Shown piece after piece: positions 43,671-52,556 of a stretch of 64,000 nucleotides of DNA. This DNA is from Flavobacterium sp. (GTDB lineage Bacteria; Bacteroidota; Bacteroidia; Flavobacteriales; Flavobacteriaceae). The stretch's first letter is position 1. Every line of letters starts with the position of its first letter. The stretch lies in contig JAHEZJ010000032.1 in the NCBI GenBank assembly GCA_023251135.1, positions 1-64,000 of the forward strand. The letters are read 5' to 3'. The position numbers and the translations under genes are program-made. Under the pieces are notes generated by a model. It saw only the letters and a list, made by a program, of their open reading frames with translations. It was not told the origin of the DNA and searched no databases.

Positions 43671-44462
43671 ATGGTAAACTCATTGTTTGATATAAAAGGA
43701 AAAGTTGCCCTGATAACAGGAAGTACACACGGACTGGGAATGGCAATGGCAAAAGGATTGGGTGAGGCAGGTGCAACAATTGTAATAAACGGTAACTCTT
43801 CTCAACAAAAAATTGATGCCGCTGTAGCTGAACTTGAAAAAGACGGAATTCATGCGGTGGGTTATAAATTTAATGTAACCGATGAGATGGAAGTGATCGC
43901 CGCCGTTCGACAAATTGAAAATGAGGTGGGTCCCATTGATATCCTGATCAATAATGCCGGGATTATCAAAAGGATTCCGCTGATCGAAATGGAAGTCGCC
44001 GATTTTAGGGAAGTTATCGATATCGATCTGGTAAGTCCGTTTATTGTATCAAAGCATGTAGTGAGAGGAATGATTGAAAGAAGACAAGGCAAGATAATCA
44101 ACATTTGTTCGATGATGAGTGAGTTAGGCCGCAGTACAGTAGGAGCTTATGCTGCCGCAAAAGGCGGTTTGAAAATGCTTACTAAAAACATGGCTACCGA
44201 ATGGGCCAAATACAATGTTCAGATCAACGGTATTGGGCCTGGTTATTTTGCTACCGAGCAAACCAAACCAATTCGCGTTGACGGGCATCCGTTTAACGAT
44301 TTTATCATCAGCAGAACGCCGGCCGCAAAATGGGGAGAAGCCAGTGACTTAGCAGGAGCAGCTATATTTTTATCTTCAAAAGCCAGTGACTTTGTTAACG
44401 GTCATATTTTGTATGTCGATGGTGGAATTTTGGCAACAATTGGTAAGCCGTCAAACGAATAA
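43671..44462 (+). CDS. kduD: 2-dehydro-3-deoxy-D-gluconate 5-dehydrogenase
   Basis: The 263-residue SDR has the nucleotide loop GKVALITGSTHGLGMAMAKG, NNAGIIKRIP and the YAAAKGG active-site block. The sequence FNDFIISRTPAAKWGEASDL fits KduD. It reduces the KduI product to 2-keto-3-deoxygluconate. It lies 5 bases after kduI and before uxaC in one unit. Confidence 0.93.
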   Translation: MVNSLFDIKGKVALITGSTHGLGMAMAKGLGEAGATIVINGNSSQQKIDAAVAELEKDGIHAVGYKFNVTDEMEVIAAVRQIENEVGPIDILINNAGIIKRIPLIEMEVADFREVIDIDLVSPFIVSKHVVRGMIERRQGKIINICSMMSELGRSTVGAYAAAKGGLKMLTKNMATEWAKYNVQINGIGPGYFATEQTKPIRVDGHPFNDFIISRTPAAKWGEASDLAGAAIFLSSKASDFVNGHILYVDGGILATIGKPSNE

Positions 44463-44486
44463 TTAGTTCAATTATATTAAAGAAAC

Positions 44487-45890
44487 ATGAGTTCAAATAC
44501 CTTCATTAACGATAATTTTTTACTTGAAAATAAATTTGCTGAAGAGTTGTATCATAATTACTCTAAAAATCAGCCCATTATAGATTACCACAACCATTTG
44601 AACCCGCAGTTTATTGCCGAAGATAAAATTTTTGATAACATTACAAAGGTATGGATTAACGGAGATCACTACAAATGGCGTGCGATGCGTACATTAGGGA
44701 TCAACGAGCAGTTTGTAACCGGAACTGCTTCCGACAAAGATAAGTTCTTAAACTGGGCGAAAACAGTTCCGTATACCATGCGTAATCCTTTGTATCATTG
44801 GACACACTTAGAACTGGCCCGTTATTTTGATATTTATGATTTGCTGAATGAAAAATCGGCAGAGAAAATTTATATAGAAACCACCGAGAAAATTAATTCT
44901 CCAGCCTACAGCACACAAAATTTGCTTAAAAAAGTAAACGCTGAATTGGTTTGTACCACCGAAGATCCTATTGATAACCTGGAGTTTCACCAGAAACTGG
45001 CAAAAAATCCAATTGGAACCAAAATGAGTACAGCATTCAGACCTGATAAAGCGATCTTAATTTCTAATGATGGCTATAATGCATATCTGGACACATTAGG
45101 GGATGTGTCCGGAGTTGCAATACACACCTACACAGATTTGTGCAGTGCCTTAAGAAACCGAATTGAGTTTTTCAATCAAAATGGCTGTAAACTGAGCGAT
45201 CATGGTCTGGATCAGATTTACTTTGAAGATTTTACAGAAAGTGAAATCAACACCATTTTCAAAAAGAAAAGAGAAAACAGAATTTTAAGCCCTGAAGAAA
45301 TTTTAAAATTCCAAAGCGCTGTATTGTTATTCTTGTCTGAAACCTATCATGAGTTTGGATGGGTACAGCAGTTTCACTTGGGAGCATTGCGAAATAACAA
45401 CGCCCGTATGCACCGAATTTTAGGACCAGACACCGGTTGGGATTCTATAGGAGATTATCCGCAGGCACAAAAACTATCCGGCTTTTTAAATGCCCTGGAC
45501 AGTCAGGATAAATTGACCAAAACAATAATTTACAACCTAAATCCGGCTGATAATGAGGTCATGGCAACCATGATTGGAAATTTCAATGACGGTAGTGTCA
45601 GAGGAAAAGTGCAGTTTGGATCAGGCTGGTGGTTTTTAGATCAGAAAGACGGAATGACGAAACAATTAAATGCTCTTTCCAATATGGGATTAATCAGCTG
45701 TTTCGTGGGGATGCTGACAGATTCAAGAAGCTTTCTGTCCTTCCCGAGGCATGAGTATTTCAGACGTATTTTATGTAATCTTCTGGGGGATGAAATCCAA
45801 CGCGGTGAGCTTCCGAATGATATGGAATGGATTGGGAAATTAGTGGCTGATATTTCGTATAACAACGCAAAAGAATATTTCGGTTTTTAG
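44487..45890 (+). CDS. uxaC: Uronate isomerase
   Basis: The 467-residue protein is a normal-length UxaC. The N-terminal metal-type motif is in IIDYHNHLNPQFIAED, with WVQQFHLGALRNNNARMHRI in the middle and FVGMLTDSRSFLSFPRHEYF near the end. It converts D-galacturonate to D-tagaturonate, or glucuronate to fructuronate. It follows kduD by 24 bases. Confidence 0.97.
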   Translation: MSSNTFINDNFLLENKFAEELYHNYSKNQPIIDYHNHLNPQFIAEDKIFDNITKVWINGDHYKWRAMRTLGINEQFVTGTASDKDKFLNWAKTVPYTMRNPLYHWTHLELARYFDIYDLLNEKSAEKIYIETTEKINSPAYSTQNLLKKVNAELVCTTEDPIDNLEFHQKLAKNPIGTKMSTAFRPDKAILISNDGYNAYLDTLGDVSGVAIHTYTDLCSALRNRIEFFNQNGCKLSDHGLDQIYFEDFTESEINTIFKKKRENRILSPEEILKFQSAVLLFLSETYHEFGWVQQFHLGALRNNNARMHRILGPDTGWDSIGDYPQAQKLSGFLNALDSQDKLTKTIIYNLNPADNEVMATMIGNFNDGSVRGKVQFGSGWWFLDQKDGMTKQLNALSNMGLISCFVGMLTDSRSFLSFPRHEYFRRILCNLLGDEIQRGELPNDMEWIGKLVADISYNNAKEYFGF

Positions 45891-46060
45891 TGAAATGTGA
45901 AGTGTGAGATGTGAAATGTGAGATGTTGAATGTGTGAAGAAAGAGTTTTAGAATCTTTTTAATCCGTGTAATCTGTGGCAAATAAAAGCAGCAAGCTTAA
46001 TTTTCTTAACATCTTAATGGTAGAGAAGATTTTTTACTGGCAAAAAAAATAATAATAAAT
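45891..46060. repeat. Heptamer array and other short repeats between uxaC and kdgK
   Basis: TGTGAAG/TGTGAGA/TGTGAAA units run from 45891 to about 45935. Then come a TCCGTGTAATCTGTGGC-type repeat (about 45961) and a CTTAACATCTTAATGG repeat (about 46003). A gap of 170 bases, no gene. Confidence 0.75.
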
Positions 46061-47083
46061 ATGAATAAAGTAGTTGCATTTGGGGAAATCATGTTGCGTT
46101 TGTCGACCGAAAGGCATTTGCGTTTTTCGCAAGCTACAGCATTTGGTGCTACGTATGGAGGCGGCGAATTTAACGTTTGTGTGTCTTTGGCAAACTATGG
46201 TATCAATGCAGAATTTGTAACAAGATTACCCGAGAATGAAATTGGGGTTTCGGCCTTAAAAGAAATGCGAAAAATGAATGTAGAGTCCCGTAACGTAGTG
46301 TACGGAGGCGAACGTTTGGGGATTTATTTTCTGGAAACCGGCGCGGGAACACGTGGCAGTAATGTCGTTTACGATCGTGCGCACAGCTCCATGGCAACTA
46401 TTGAAAAAGGAATGATTGACTGGGAGAAAGTGCTCGAAGGGGCAAGCTGGTTTCATTGGAGCGGAATTACACCGGCAATTTCCCAAAGTGCTGCCGAAGC
46501 CTGTTTAGAAGCAGTGAAAGCAGCTCATAAGCTGGGAATTACAATTTCCTGTGATTTGAATTACAGATCAAAATTATGGCAATATGGAAAAACGCCAGCC
46601 GATGTAATGCCGGAGCTCTTGCAATACTGCAATGTTGTTTTAGGAGATATTGATACCGCCTATTTTATGCTCGGAATTCCGAAAGTCAATCCGGATTATC
46701 AGGAGGAGAAATCGCTTTCGGTTTTGTACCGTAAATTGTTTGATTTGATTCCGAATTTAAAAACAGTAGCCACAACCTTGCGTTATTCTGTAAGTGCTTC
46801 ACACCAGAGAATTGGCGGAATTTTGTTTGACGGAAAAGGCATTTACCAGGCAGCCGTAAAAGAAGTAACGCCAGTGGTAGACCGGGTAGGAAGCGGAGAT
46901 GCCTTTATGGGAGGTTTAATTTACGGATTGCAACAATATCAGAATAACCATCAGCGGGCCTTAGATTTTGCAGTGGCCGCCTGCTGTTTAAAACATACCA
47001 TAGCCGGAGATTATAATCTGGTAACCTTAAAAGAAGTTGAAAATATAATAGATGGTGATTCTGCCGGATTAGTATCCAGATAA
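46061..47083 (+). CDS. kdgK: 2-keto-3-deoxygluconate kinase (PfkB family)
   Basis: The 340-residue PfkB kinase has GGEFNVCVSLANYGINAEF at the start and the PfkB signature DRVGSGDAFMGGLIYG near residue 270, with the catalytic Asp. It phosphorylates KDG to KDPG, using ATP, for the aldolase next door. It lies 11 bases before eda. Confidence 0.95.
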   Translation: MNKVVAFGEIMLRLSTERHLRFSQATAFGATYGGGEFNVCVSLANYGINAEFVTRLPENEIGVSALKEMRKMNVESRNVVYGGERLGIYFLETGAGTRGSNVVYDRAHSSMATIEKGMIDWEKVLEGASWFHWSGITPAISQSAAEACLEAVKAAHKLGITISCDLNYRSKLWQYGKTPADVMPELLQYCNVVLGDIDTAYFMLGIPKVNPDYQEEKSLSVLYRKLFDLIPNLKTVATTLRYSVSASHQRIGGILFDGKGIYQAAVKEVTPVVDRVGSGDAFMGGLIYGLQQYQNNHQRALDFAVAACCLKHTIAGDYNLVTLKEVENIIDGDSAGLVSR

Positions 47084-47094
47084 TTGATTTAAAT

Positions 47095-47766
47095 ATGGCA
47101 AAATATTCAAGAATAGAAGTGGCTTTAACGATGAAAGAGAACGGAATGGTTCCGTTATTCTTTCATTCAGATATCGAAATAAGCAAGAAAGTATTAAAAG
47201 CCTGTTATGATGGAGGCGCACGATTAATGGAGTTTACAAGCCGGGGAGATTTTGCCCATGAAGTTTTTGGCGCTTTAAACAAATATGCTTTGGCAGAATT
47301 ACCGGGAATGATGCTTGGTGTGGGTTCTGTTACAGATGCGGCTGCGGCTTCGTTGTACATGAGTTTAGGAGCAAATTTTATCGTAACACCGGTTTTTAGA
47401 GAAGATATAGCAATCGCCTGTAATCGCCGAAAAGTGCTTTGGTCTCCGGGCTGCGGAACTTTGACGGAAATCGCGAGAGCCGAAGAATTAGGGTGCGAAA
47501 TCGTAAAACTGTTCCCGGGGGATATTTACGGACCGGAATTTATAAAGGCTATAAAAGGCCCTTGTCCGTGGACAAGTATTATGCCTACCGGCGGAGTTTT
47601 GCCTACAGTAGACAGCCTGACTTCGTGGTTTAATGCAGGAGCAACCTGTGTTGGGATCGGGTCACAGTTAATTTCAAAAGACATATTAGATAACAACGAT
47701 TTTGACGGACTAAAAACAAAAGTCAGTCAGGTTCTTGAGATCATAAAAAATATTAAAAATAAATAA
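47095..47766 (+). CDS. eda: KDPG/KHG aldolase
   Basis: The 223-residue class I aldolase has GGARLMEFTSRGDF (catalytic Glu). LGVGSVTDAAAASLYMSLGA follows, and the Schiff-base Lys is in CEIVKLFPGDIYGPEFIKAI. It splits KDPG into pyruvate and glyceraldehyde-3-phosphate. It ends the kdgK-eda pair. A nested hairpin follows before uxaB. Confidence 0.95.
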   Translation: MAKYSRIEVALTMKENGMVPLFFHSDIEISKKVLKACYDGGARLMEFTSRGDFAHEVFGALNKYALAELPGMMLGVGSVTDAAAASLYMSLGANFIVTPVFREDIAIACNRRKVLWSPGCGTLTEIARAEELGCEIVKLFPGDIYGPEFIKAIKGPCPWTSIMPTGGVLPTVDSLTSWFNAGATCVGIGSQLISKDILDNNDFDGLKTKVSQVLEIIKNIKNK

Positions 47767-47829
47767 GGAGTAATCATGCCAATCCTTATTTAACATGCGT
47801 TTTTTTAGATTTTAGAAATTGTAATTGAG

Positions 47830-47898
47830 CATTACGCTTGATAAATAAATCTTGTGAATCCTCACAGCAAGATTTGTTTTCCTCACACAAGCGTAATG
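47830..47898 (+). other. Nested inverted repeat between eda and uxaB
   Basis: CATTACGCTTG (47830-47840) and CAAGCGTAATG (47888-47898) are perfect arms. Inside, AAATCTTG (47847) and CAAGATTT (47868) pair, with GTGA/TCAC at the loop. TTTCTTTT follows, so it may end the kdgK-eda transcript or be a processing site. The remainder of the 47767-47975 gap shows no gene. Confidence 0.7.
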
Positions 47899-47975
47899 TT
47901 TCTTTTACAAGACGAGAGAAGGAGCGGAAGTAAGAGATTAAATGTGGTTATTTATAACACTTTAAGAGAAAAGTA

Positions 47976-49442
47976 ATGGAAAAAATAAACAGAGAAAACT
48001 CAGGTTTTTCAGAAAAACTTCCTATAAAAATAGTTCAGTTTGGAGAAGGTAACTTTTTAAGAGCCTTTGTCGAATACGCTTTTCAAAAATTAAATCAGGA
48101 AGCTGGTTTTAATGCAGGAATTGCCGTAGTACAGCCTATTGACAGAGGTTTGGTGAATATGATTAATGCTCAGGACGGATTGTATACGCTGTTTATGAAG
48201 GGCGTTAAAAAAGGAGAAGAAATTGAGGAGAAAGAATTGATTACCAATATCGTGAAAGCAGTTGATCCTTATGCTTCTTTTCAGGAATATCTGGCTTTAG
48301 CCAAAGAAGAAGAACTGGCTTTTATCATTTCAAATACAACCGAAGCAGGCATCGAATACATCGAATCCGATCAGCTGACGATGCAGCCACCGGTTTCATT
48401 TCCGGCTAAATTAACAGTGCTTTTGTATGAAAGATTCAAACATTTTAATGGTGCGGCAGATAAAGCTTTAACGATTATTCCTTGCGAATTAATCAATTAC
48501 AATTCAGATACTTTAAAAGAAATTATTTTAAAATATTGTACCGATTGGAAACTGGAAGAAGAATTTATTTCGTGGTTAACCAACAGCTGTTCTTTCCATA
48601 ACACATTGGTAGACCGAATTGTACCGGGTTATCCAAAAGACCAGATCGAAGAATACAACAGCCAGTTACCTTATAAAGATGATTTGATTGTAAGTGCCGA
48701 AAGTTTCTTTTTATGGGTGATTGAAGGAGATGATCAGCTAAAAGCAAAACTTCCGTTTGATCAAACCGCTTTAGATGTGAAAATCGTAGCAGACATGCAG
48801 CCGTATCGCACGCGTAAAGTGAGAATTCTGAATGGAGCGCATACCGCCATGGTTCCTTTTTCAATGCTTTATGGCAACGAAACAGTAAAAGAAACGGTTG
48901 ATAATGCCTTTACGGGAGCTTTTGTAAACAAAGCTGTTTTTGAGGAGATTAATGAGACGTTGAACATGGACAAAGCAGAATTGGCCAGTTTCTCTGAAGA
49001 AATTCTGGATCGTTTCAGAAACCCGTTTATCAAGCATTTACTCTCGTCCATTGCATTAAATTCAGTTTCAAAATTCAAAGTAAGAGTATTGCCTAGTTTG
49101 ACAGGTTATGTAGCGATTCACGAGAAACTTCCGGTTCATTTAACATTTGCATTTGCGGCTTTAATTCGTTTCTACAAAGGAACATGGAAAGGAGAGGTCT
49201 TGCCGGTTAATGACAGTGAGGATATCGTCTCTTTTTTTGACAGTCTTTGGAAATCGGATGATTATGAAAAAATAGCGCGACTGACTTTGCAAAATAAAAA
49301 TTTCTGGGACGAGGATTTAACCCTACTGCCGGGATTAACAAATGCAATTGCAGTGGCATTGGAAGAAATTGATGCAAACGGAGTTGAAAATGGTTTTGCC
49401 AATTTTCAAAAACAAATAAACAAGGTAACCCAGAAAGTTTAG
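47976..49442 (+). CDS. uxaB: Tagaturonate reductase
   Basis: The 488-residue protein is a polyol/mannitol dehydrogenase family member with KIVQFGEGNFLRAFVEYAFQ at the N-terminus (NAD site). VDRIVPGYPKDQIEEYNSQL and RKVRILNGAHTAMVPFSMLY, the latter carrying the catalytic-type region, follow. It reduces D-tagaturonate to D-altronate. It is 2 bases before uxaA, so coupled. Confidence 0.94.
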   Translation: MEKINRENSGFSEKLPIKIVQFGEGNFLRAFVEYAFQKLNQEAGFNAGIAVVQPIDRGLVNMINAQDGLYTLFMKGVKKGEEIEEKELITNIVKAVDPYASFQEYLALAKEEELAFIISNTTEAGIEYIESDQLTMQPPVSFPAKLTVLLYERFKHFNGAADKALTIIPCELINYNSDTLKEIILKYCTDWKLEEEFISWLTNSCSFHNTLVDRIVPGYPKDQIEEYNSQLPYKDDLIVSAESFFLWVIEGDDQLKAKLPFDQTALDVKIVADMQPYRTRKVRILNGAHTAMVPFSMLYGNETVKETVDNAFTGAFVNKAVFEEINETLNMDKAELASFSEEILDRFRNPFIKHLLSSIALNSVSKFKVRVLPSLTGYVAIHEKLPVHLTFAFAALIRFYKGTWKGEVLPVNDSEDIVSFFDSLWKSDDYEKIARLTLQNKNFWDEDLTLLPGLTNAIAVALEEIDANGVENGFANFQKQINKVTQKV

Positions 49443-49444
49443 TT

Positions 49445-51067
49445 ATGGCAACGCAAAAAAAACTAATAAAAGTTCATCCTACTGACAACGTAGCGGTAGC
49501 TTTAGTGAATCTTTCAGCTGGTGAGGTGATTGATTTTGAAGGCTCGGCTGTTACTGTGGAGAGTGATGTGAAAATGAAACATAAAATCGCGATGGTTCCT
49601 TTTAACATAGGAGACAGGATTATTATGTACGGTGTTTTGGTGGGGAAAGCCAGTGCCAAAATTGAAAAGGGAGGTTTGCTTTCAACCGCAAATGTCAAAC
49701 ATGAAAGCGATAAGGTAACCGGAAAAACAGAAACCATTGGCTGGACAGCTCCTAATATTGACAAATGGAAAGACAGAACTTTCATGGGCTATCACAGAGA
49801 AGACGGACAAGTTGGTACAGAGAATGTATGGTTATTTTTTCCATTGGTATTTTGTGAAAACCGAAACATCGAAATCTTAAAAGACATTTTCGAGAAAGAA
49901 CTAATGAAACCGAAGGAAAACGATTATCAATTGTTGCTTCGTTCTTTGGTTAAATCAGAAACGGGTGGTGCAGGAAATGAAGCAGCTTCAAATGAAGCCA
50001 ATTTATTCAACAACATCGAAGTAAAATTCATCACACATCAGGGTGGTTGTGGCGGTATTCGTCAGGATTCGCATAGTCTGGCCAAATTGTTGGCGGGTTA
50101 TGTAAACAATCCGAATGTGGCGGGAGCAACGGTTTTGAGTTTGGGCTGTCAGAACCTGCAGATTCAGATTTTTAAAGATGCTCTAGATGCCATAAACCCA
50201 AACAGTAAAAAACCGGTTCTGATTTACGATCAGCAGCAAATCGGAACTATCGAAACCATGTTGAGCAGTGTGGTAAAAGATACCTTTGAAGCAATTAAAA
50301 AAGCCAATGAAGTACAAAGAGCTCCGGCACCTTTGTCAAAACTAAAAATTGGTTTGGAATGTGGTGGTTCAGACGGATTCTCCGGAATTTCGGCTAACCC
50401 GACTTTAGGAGTAACGTCAGATTTACTGGCTGCTTTAGGAGGAACTACCATTCTTTCGGAGTTTCCTGAATTGTGCGGGGTAGAACAGGAATTAGTAAAT
50501 CGTTGCGTGGAAGATGAAGGCGGAGAGCGTTTTCTGGAATTGATGAAATGGTATGAAAAAACGGTGGTCGATGCCGGTTCAGGATTTGATATGAACCCTT
50601 CTCCGGGAAATATCAAAGACGGATTGATTACCGATGCGATGAAATCTGCGGGAGCAGCTAAAAAAGGCGGTACATCGCCAATTACGGGTGTTTTTGATTA
50701 TGGTGAATACATTTCAAAACCGGGATTAACCTTGCTTTGCACGCCTGGAAATGACGTTGAATGTACAACAGCAATGGTAGGTTCAGGAGCTAATATGGTA
50801 TTGTTTACGACAGGTTTAGGAACTCCAACAGGAAACCCGATCGCACCCGTAGTGAAAATTTCATCCAACACAGATCTGGCTAAAAAAATGTCGGACATCA
50901 TTGATATTGATACCGGCGGAATTATCACCGGAGAAAAAACGATCGACGAAATGGCCGACGAAATGTTGGAATTTATCATCGATGTTGCCAGCGGTACCAT
51001 TAAAACCAAAGCAGCAATCTTAAATCAAAACGATTTTATTCCTTGGAAAAGAGGAGTTTCACTTTAA
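49445..51067 (+). CDS. uxaA: Altronate dehydratase
   Basis: The 540-residue protein joins an N-terminal SAF domain (VHPTDNVAVALVNLSAGEVI) to the UxaA dehydratase domain. MGYHREDGQVGTENVWLFFP, ITHQGGCGGIRQDSHSLAKL and GLECGGSDGFSGISANPTLG are family marks. It removes water from D-altronate to give 2-keto-3-deoxygluconate, the meeting point with KduD. It ends at a strong terminator. Confidence 0.95.
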   Translation: MATQKKLIKVHPTDNVAVALVNLSAGEVIDFEGSAVTVESDVKMKHKIAMVPFNIGDRIIMYGVLVGKASAKIEKGGLLSTANVKHESDKVTGKTETIGWTAPNIDKWKDRTFMGYHREDGQVGTENVWLFFPLVFCENRNIEILKDIFEKELMKPKENDYQLLLRSLVKSETGGAGNEAASNEANLFNNIEVKFITHQGGCGGIRQDSHSLAKLLAGYVNNPNVAGATVLSLGCQNLQIQIFKDALDAINPNSKKPVLIYDQQQIGTIETMLSSVVKDTFEAIKKANEVQRAPAPLSKLKIGLECGGSDGFSGISANPTLGVTSDLLAALGGTTILSEFPELCGVEQELVNRCVEDEGGERFLELMKWYEKTVVDAGSGFDMNPSPGNIKDGLITDAMKSAGAAKKGGTSPITGVFDYGEYISKPGLTLLCTPGNDVECTTAMVGSGANMVLFTTGLGTPTGNPIAPVVKISSNTDLAKKMSDIIDIDTGGIITGEKTIDEMADEMLEFIIDVASGTIKTKAAILNQNDFIPWKRGVSL

Positions 51068-51090
51068 TAAAAGGAAGGTATTGTAATAAA

Positions 51091-51120
51091 AAAAAGCTCA
51101 CTAAACAGTGAGCTTTTTTT
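51091..51120 (+). terminator. Terminator of uxaB-uxaA
   Basis: AAAAAGCTCACT and AGTGAGCTTTTT flank a 4-base loop, followed by T. Confidence 0.9.
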
Positions 51121-51126
51121 GTTTGA

Positions 51127-51232
51127 ACCATTAAGATATTAAGTTTCATTAAGAAGTAATCTGCATAGCTTAATCTACTTACTCGCTTGATAAAAAAAGG
51201 CAAAAACTTAATTTGCCTTAATATCTTAATGG
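51127..51232. repeat. Long inverted CATTAAGATATTAAG-type repeat
   Basis: CCATTAAGATATTAAG at the left (51127) and CTTAATATCTTAATGG at the right (51217) are inverted copies. The same word occurs at about 46003. It sits between uxaA and the convergent LacI gene. Confidence 0.8.
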
Positions 51233-51242
51233 TGAAAAAAAA

Positions 51243-52271
51243 CTAAAAGCTAGTTCTTGACGATGACTTACGAATGTGTAATTCCGGCGCAAGAACGACC
51301 TTTTTTTCGATTTTAATAGTTTCAGTTTTATCCACCTGTTCCAGAAAAACACGTGCAGACATTTTTCCCATTTCTAAAGGAGACTGATCTACAGAGGTAA
51401 TGGATAACTCCATGAATTTCGTAAAAGGTTCATTACTGAAACCGGCTACACAAAATTCTTTCGGAATATTGATGTTTCTTTCTTTTAACTCCTGAATAGC
51501 GCCTAAAGCAGCAAAATCACTCGACGAGAATATCGCATCAGGAGGAGTTTCCAGCTGAAGTAAAAGGTCAACAGCCTCTTTTCCGTGATCAACCGTACTT
51601 TTAACCGGAATAACGTACGCTTCATTAAAAGGGATTCCGCTATCCAGTAATGCCTGCTTGTAGCCGAGGAACCTGTTCTTGAAAATTTCAAGCGACTGAT
51701 CTCCGGATAAATGTGCAATTTGTTTGCAGCCTTCGTCGATCAAATGTTTGGTCGTTAAATAACCGCCTCTAAAGTCATTTATCGTTACGGAGCTTACGCC
51801 GTCAATATGTTTGCTTCTGTCAAAAAAGATCAGCGGAACATTTTTTTCTAAGACATATTGAAAAGCACCGTCGTTTTCTCCCGTGACATCGGTAACCGAC
51901 ATGATGATGCCGTCGACCTGAGCGTCTATTAAAGTATATAGATTTTCGTTTTCTCTTTTCGGACTTTCGTGCGTCTGGCAAATAATAACCTGATAGCCAT
52001 GCGGATGAAGTTCTTCTTCGATACCTCTGATCACCGAAGCAAAAAAGTTGCTGTCGATACGCGGAACGATAACGCCAATATTATTACTACGGCCGCTTTT
52101 TAAGGCGAGCGCCAGCTTATTCTGCTTGTAATTCATTGAAGCCGCAGTTTTAATAACCAACTCACGTGTGCTCTCTTTTATTTTCGGATTGTTGTTTAAC
52201 GCCCGGGAAACAGTAGCAGCGGTGATATTTAATTTTTCGGCAATATCGTAAATGGTTATTTTTTCGCTCAT
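51243..52271 (-). CDS. LacI family regulator of the pectin locus
   Basis: The 342-residue protein has an N-terminal LacI helix-turn-helix (TIYDIAEKLNITAATVSRAL) with hinge KLALALKSGRSNNIGVIVPR. A periplasmic-binding-protein-like sensor domain follows (VPLIFFDRSKHIDGVSSVTI, and FSSSDFAALGAIQELKER). A uronate-pathway intermediate is the likely ligand (inference). Palindromes matching its class lie before exuT, kduI and the GH28 gene, and a variant lies before itself. Confidence 0.94.
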   Translation of the reverse strand: MSEKITIYDIAEKLNITAATVSRALNNNPKIKESTRELVIKTAASMNYKQNKLALALKSGRSNNIGVIVPRIDSNFFASVIRGIEEELHPHGYQVIICQTHESPKRENENLYTLIDAQVDGIIMSVTDVTGENDGAFQYVLEKNVPLIFFDRSKHIDGVSSVTINDFRGGYLTTKHLIDEGCKQIAHLSGDQSLEIFKNRFLGYKQALLDSGIPFNEAYVIPVKSTVDHGKEAVDLLLQLETPPDAIFSSSDFAALGAIQELKERNINIPKEFCVAGFSNEPFTKFMELSITSVDQSPLEMGKMSARVFLEQVDKTETIKIEKKVVLAPELHIRKSSSRTSF

Positions 52272-52320
52272 GAAAAATGTTTTTTCAAATTAATCTCTGA
52301 CAAAAATACATATTTTTTTA

Positions 52321-52349
52321 TAACGTTACACAAATTGTTATCGATTACC
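52321..52349 (-). promoter_or_regulatory. Operator-like sites before the LacI gene
   Basis: TAACGTTA (52321-52328) and TGTTATCGATTACC (52336-52349). The second is a degenerate form of the pectin-locus palindrome, suggesting autoregulation. Confidence 0.5.
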
Positions 52350-52491
52350 ATAATTTATAATTAAAACGATTTCGGTTGCACAATGCTAATAAATTATATG
52401 TTTTTTTACATTAAGTGTAATTATAATTCCCAATAAAAATTAAATATATAATTAATTTTCAAATAAATTTGGTGCATTGGAACTTATTTTT

Positions 52492-52513
52492 TACTTTCGT
52501 GTAATCGATTACA
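52492..52513 (+). promoter_or_regulatory. -7 box and LacI operator before the GH28 gene
   Basis: TACTTTCG (52492-52499, one mismatch to TAnnTTTG) and the perfect palindrome TGTAATCGATTACA (52500-52513). A TTG lies about 21 bases upstream of the box. Confidence 0.75.
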
Positions 52514-52556
52514 TAATTGCATTGTTTTGGAAATCAAACCAAAAAATATCATACAA

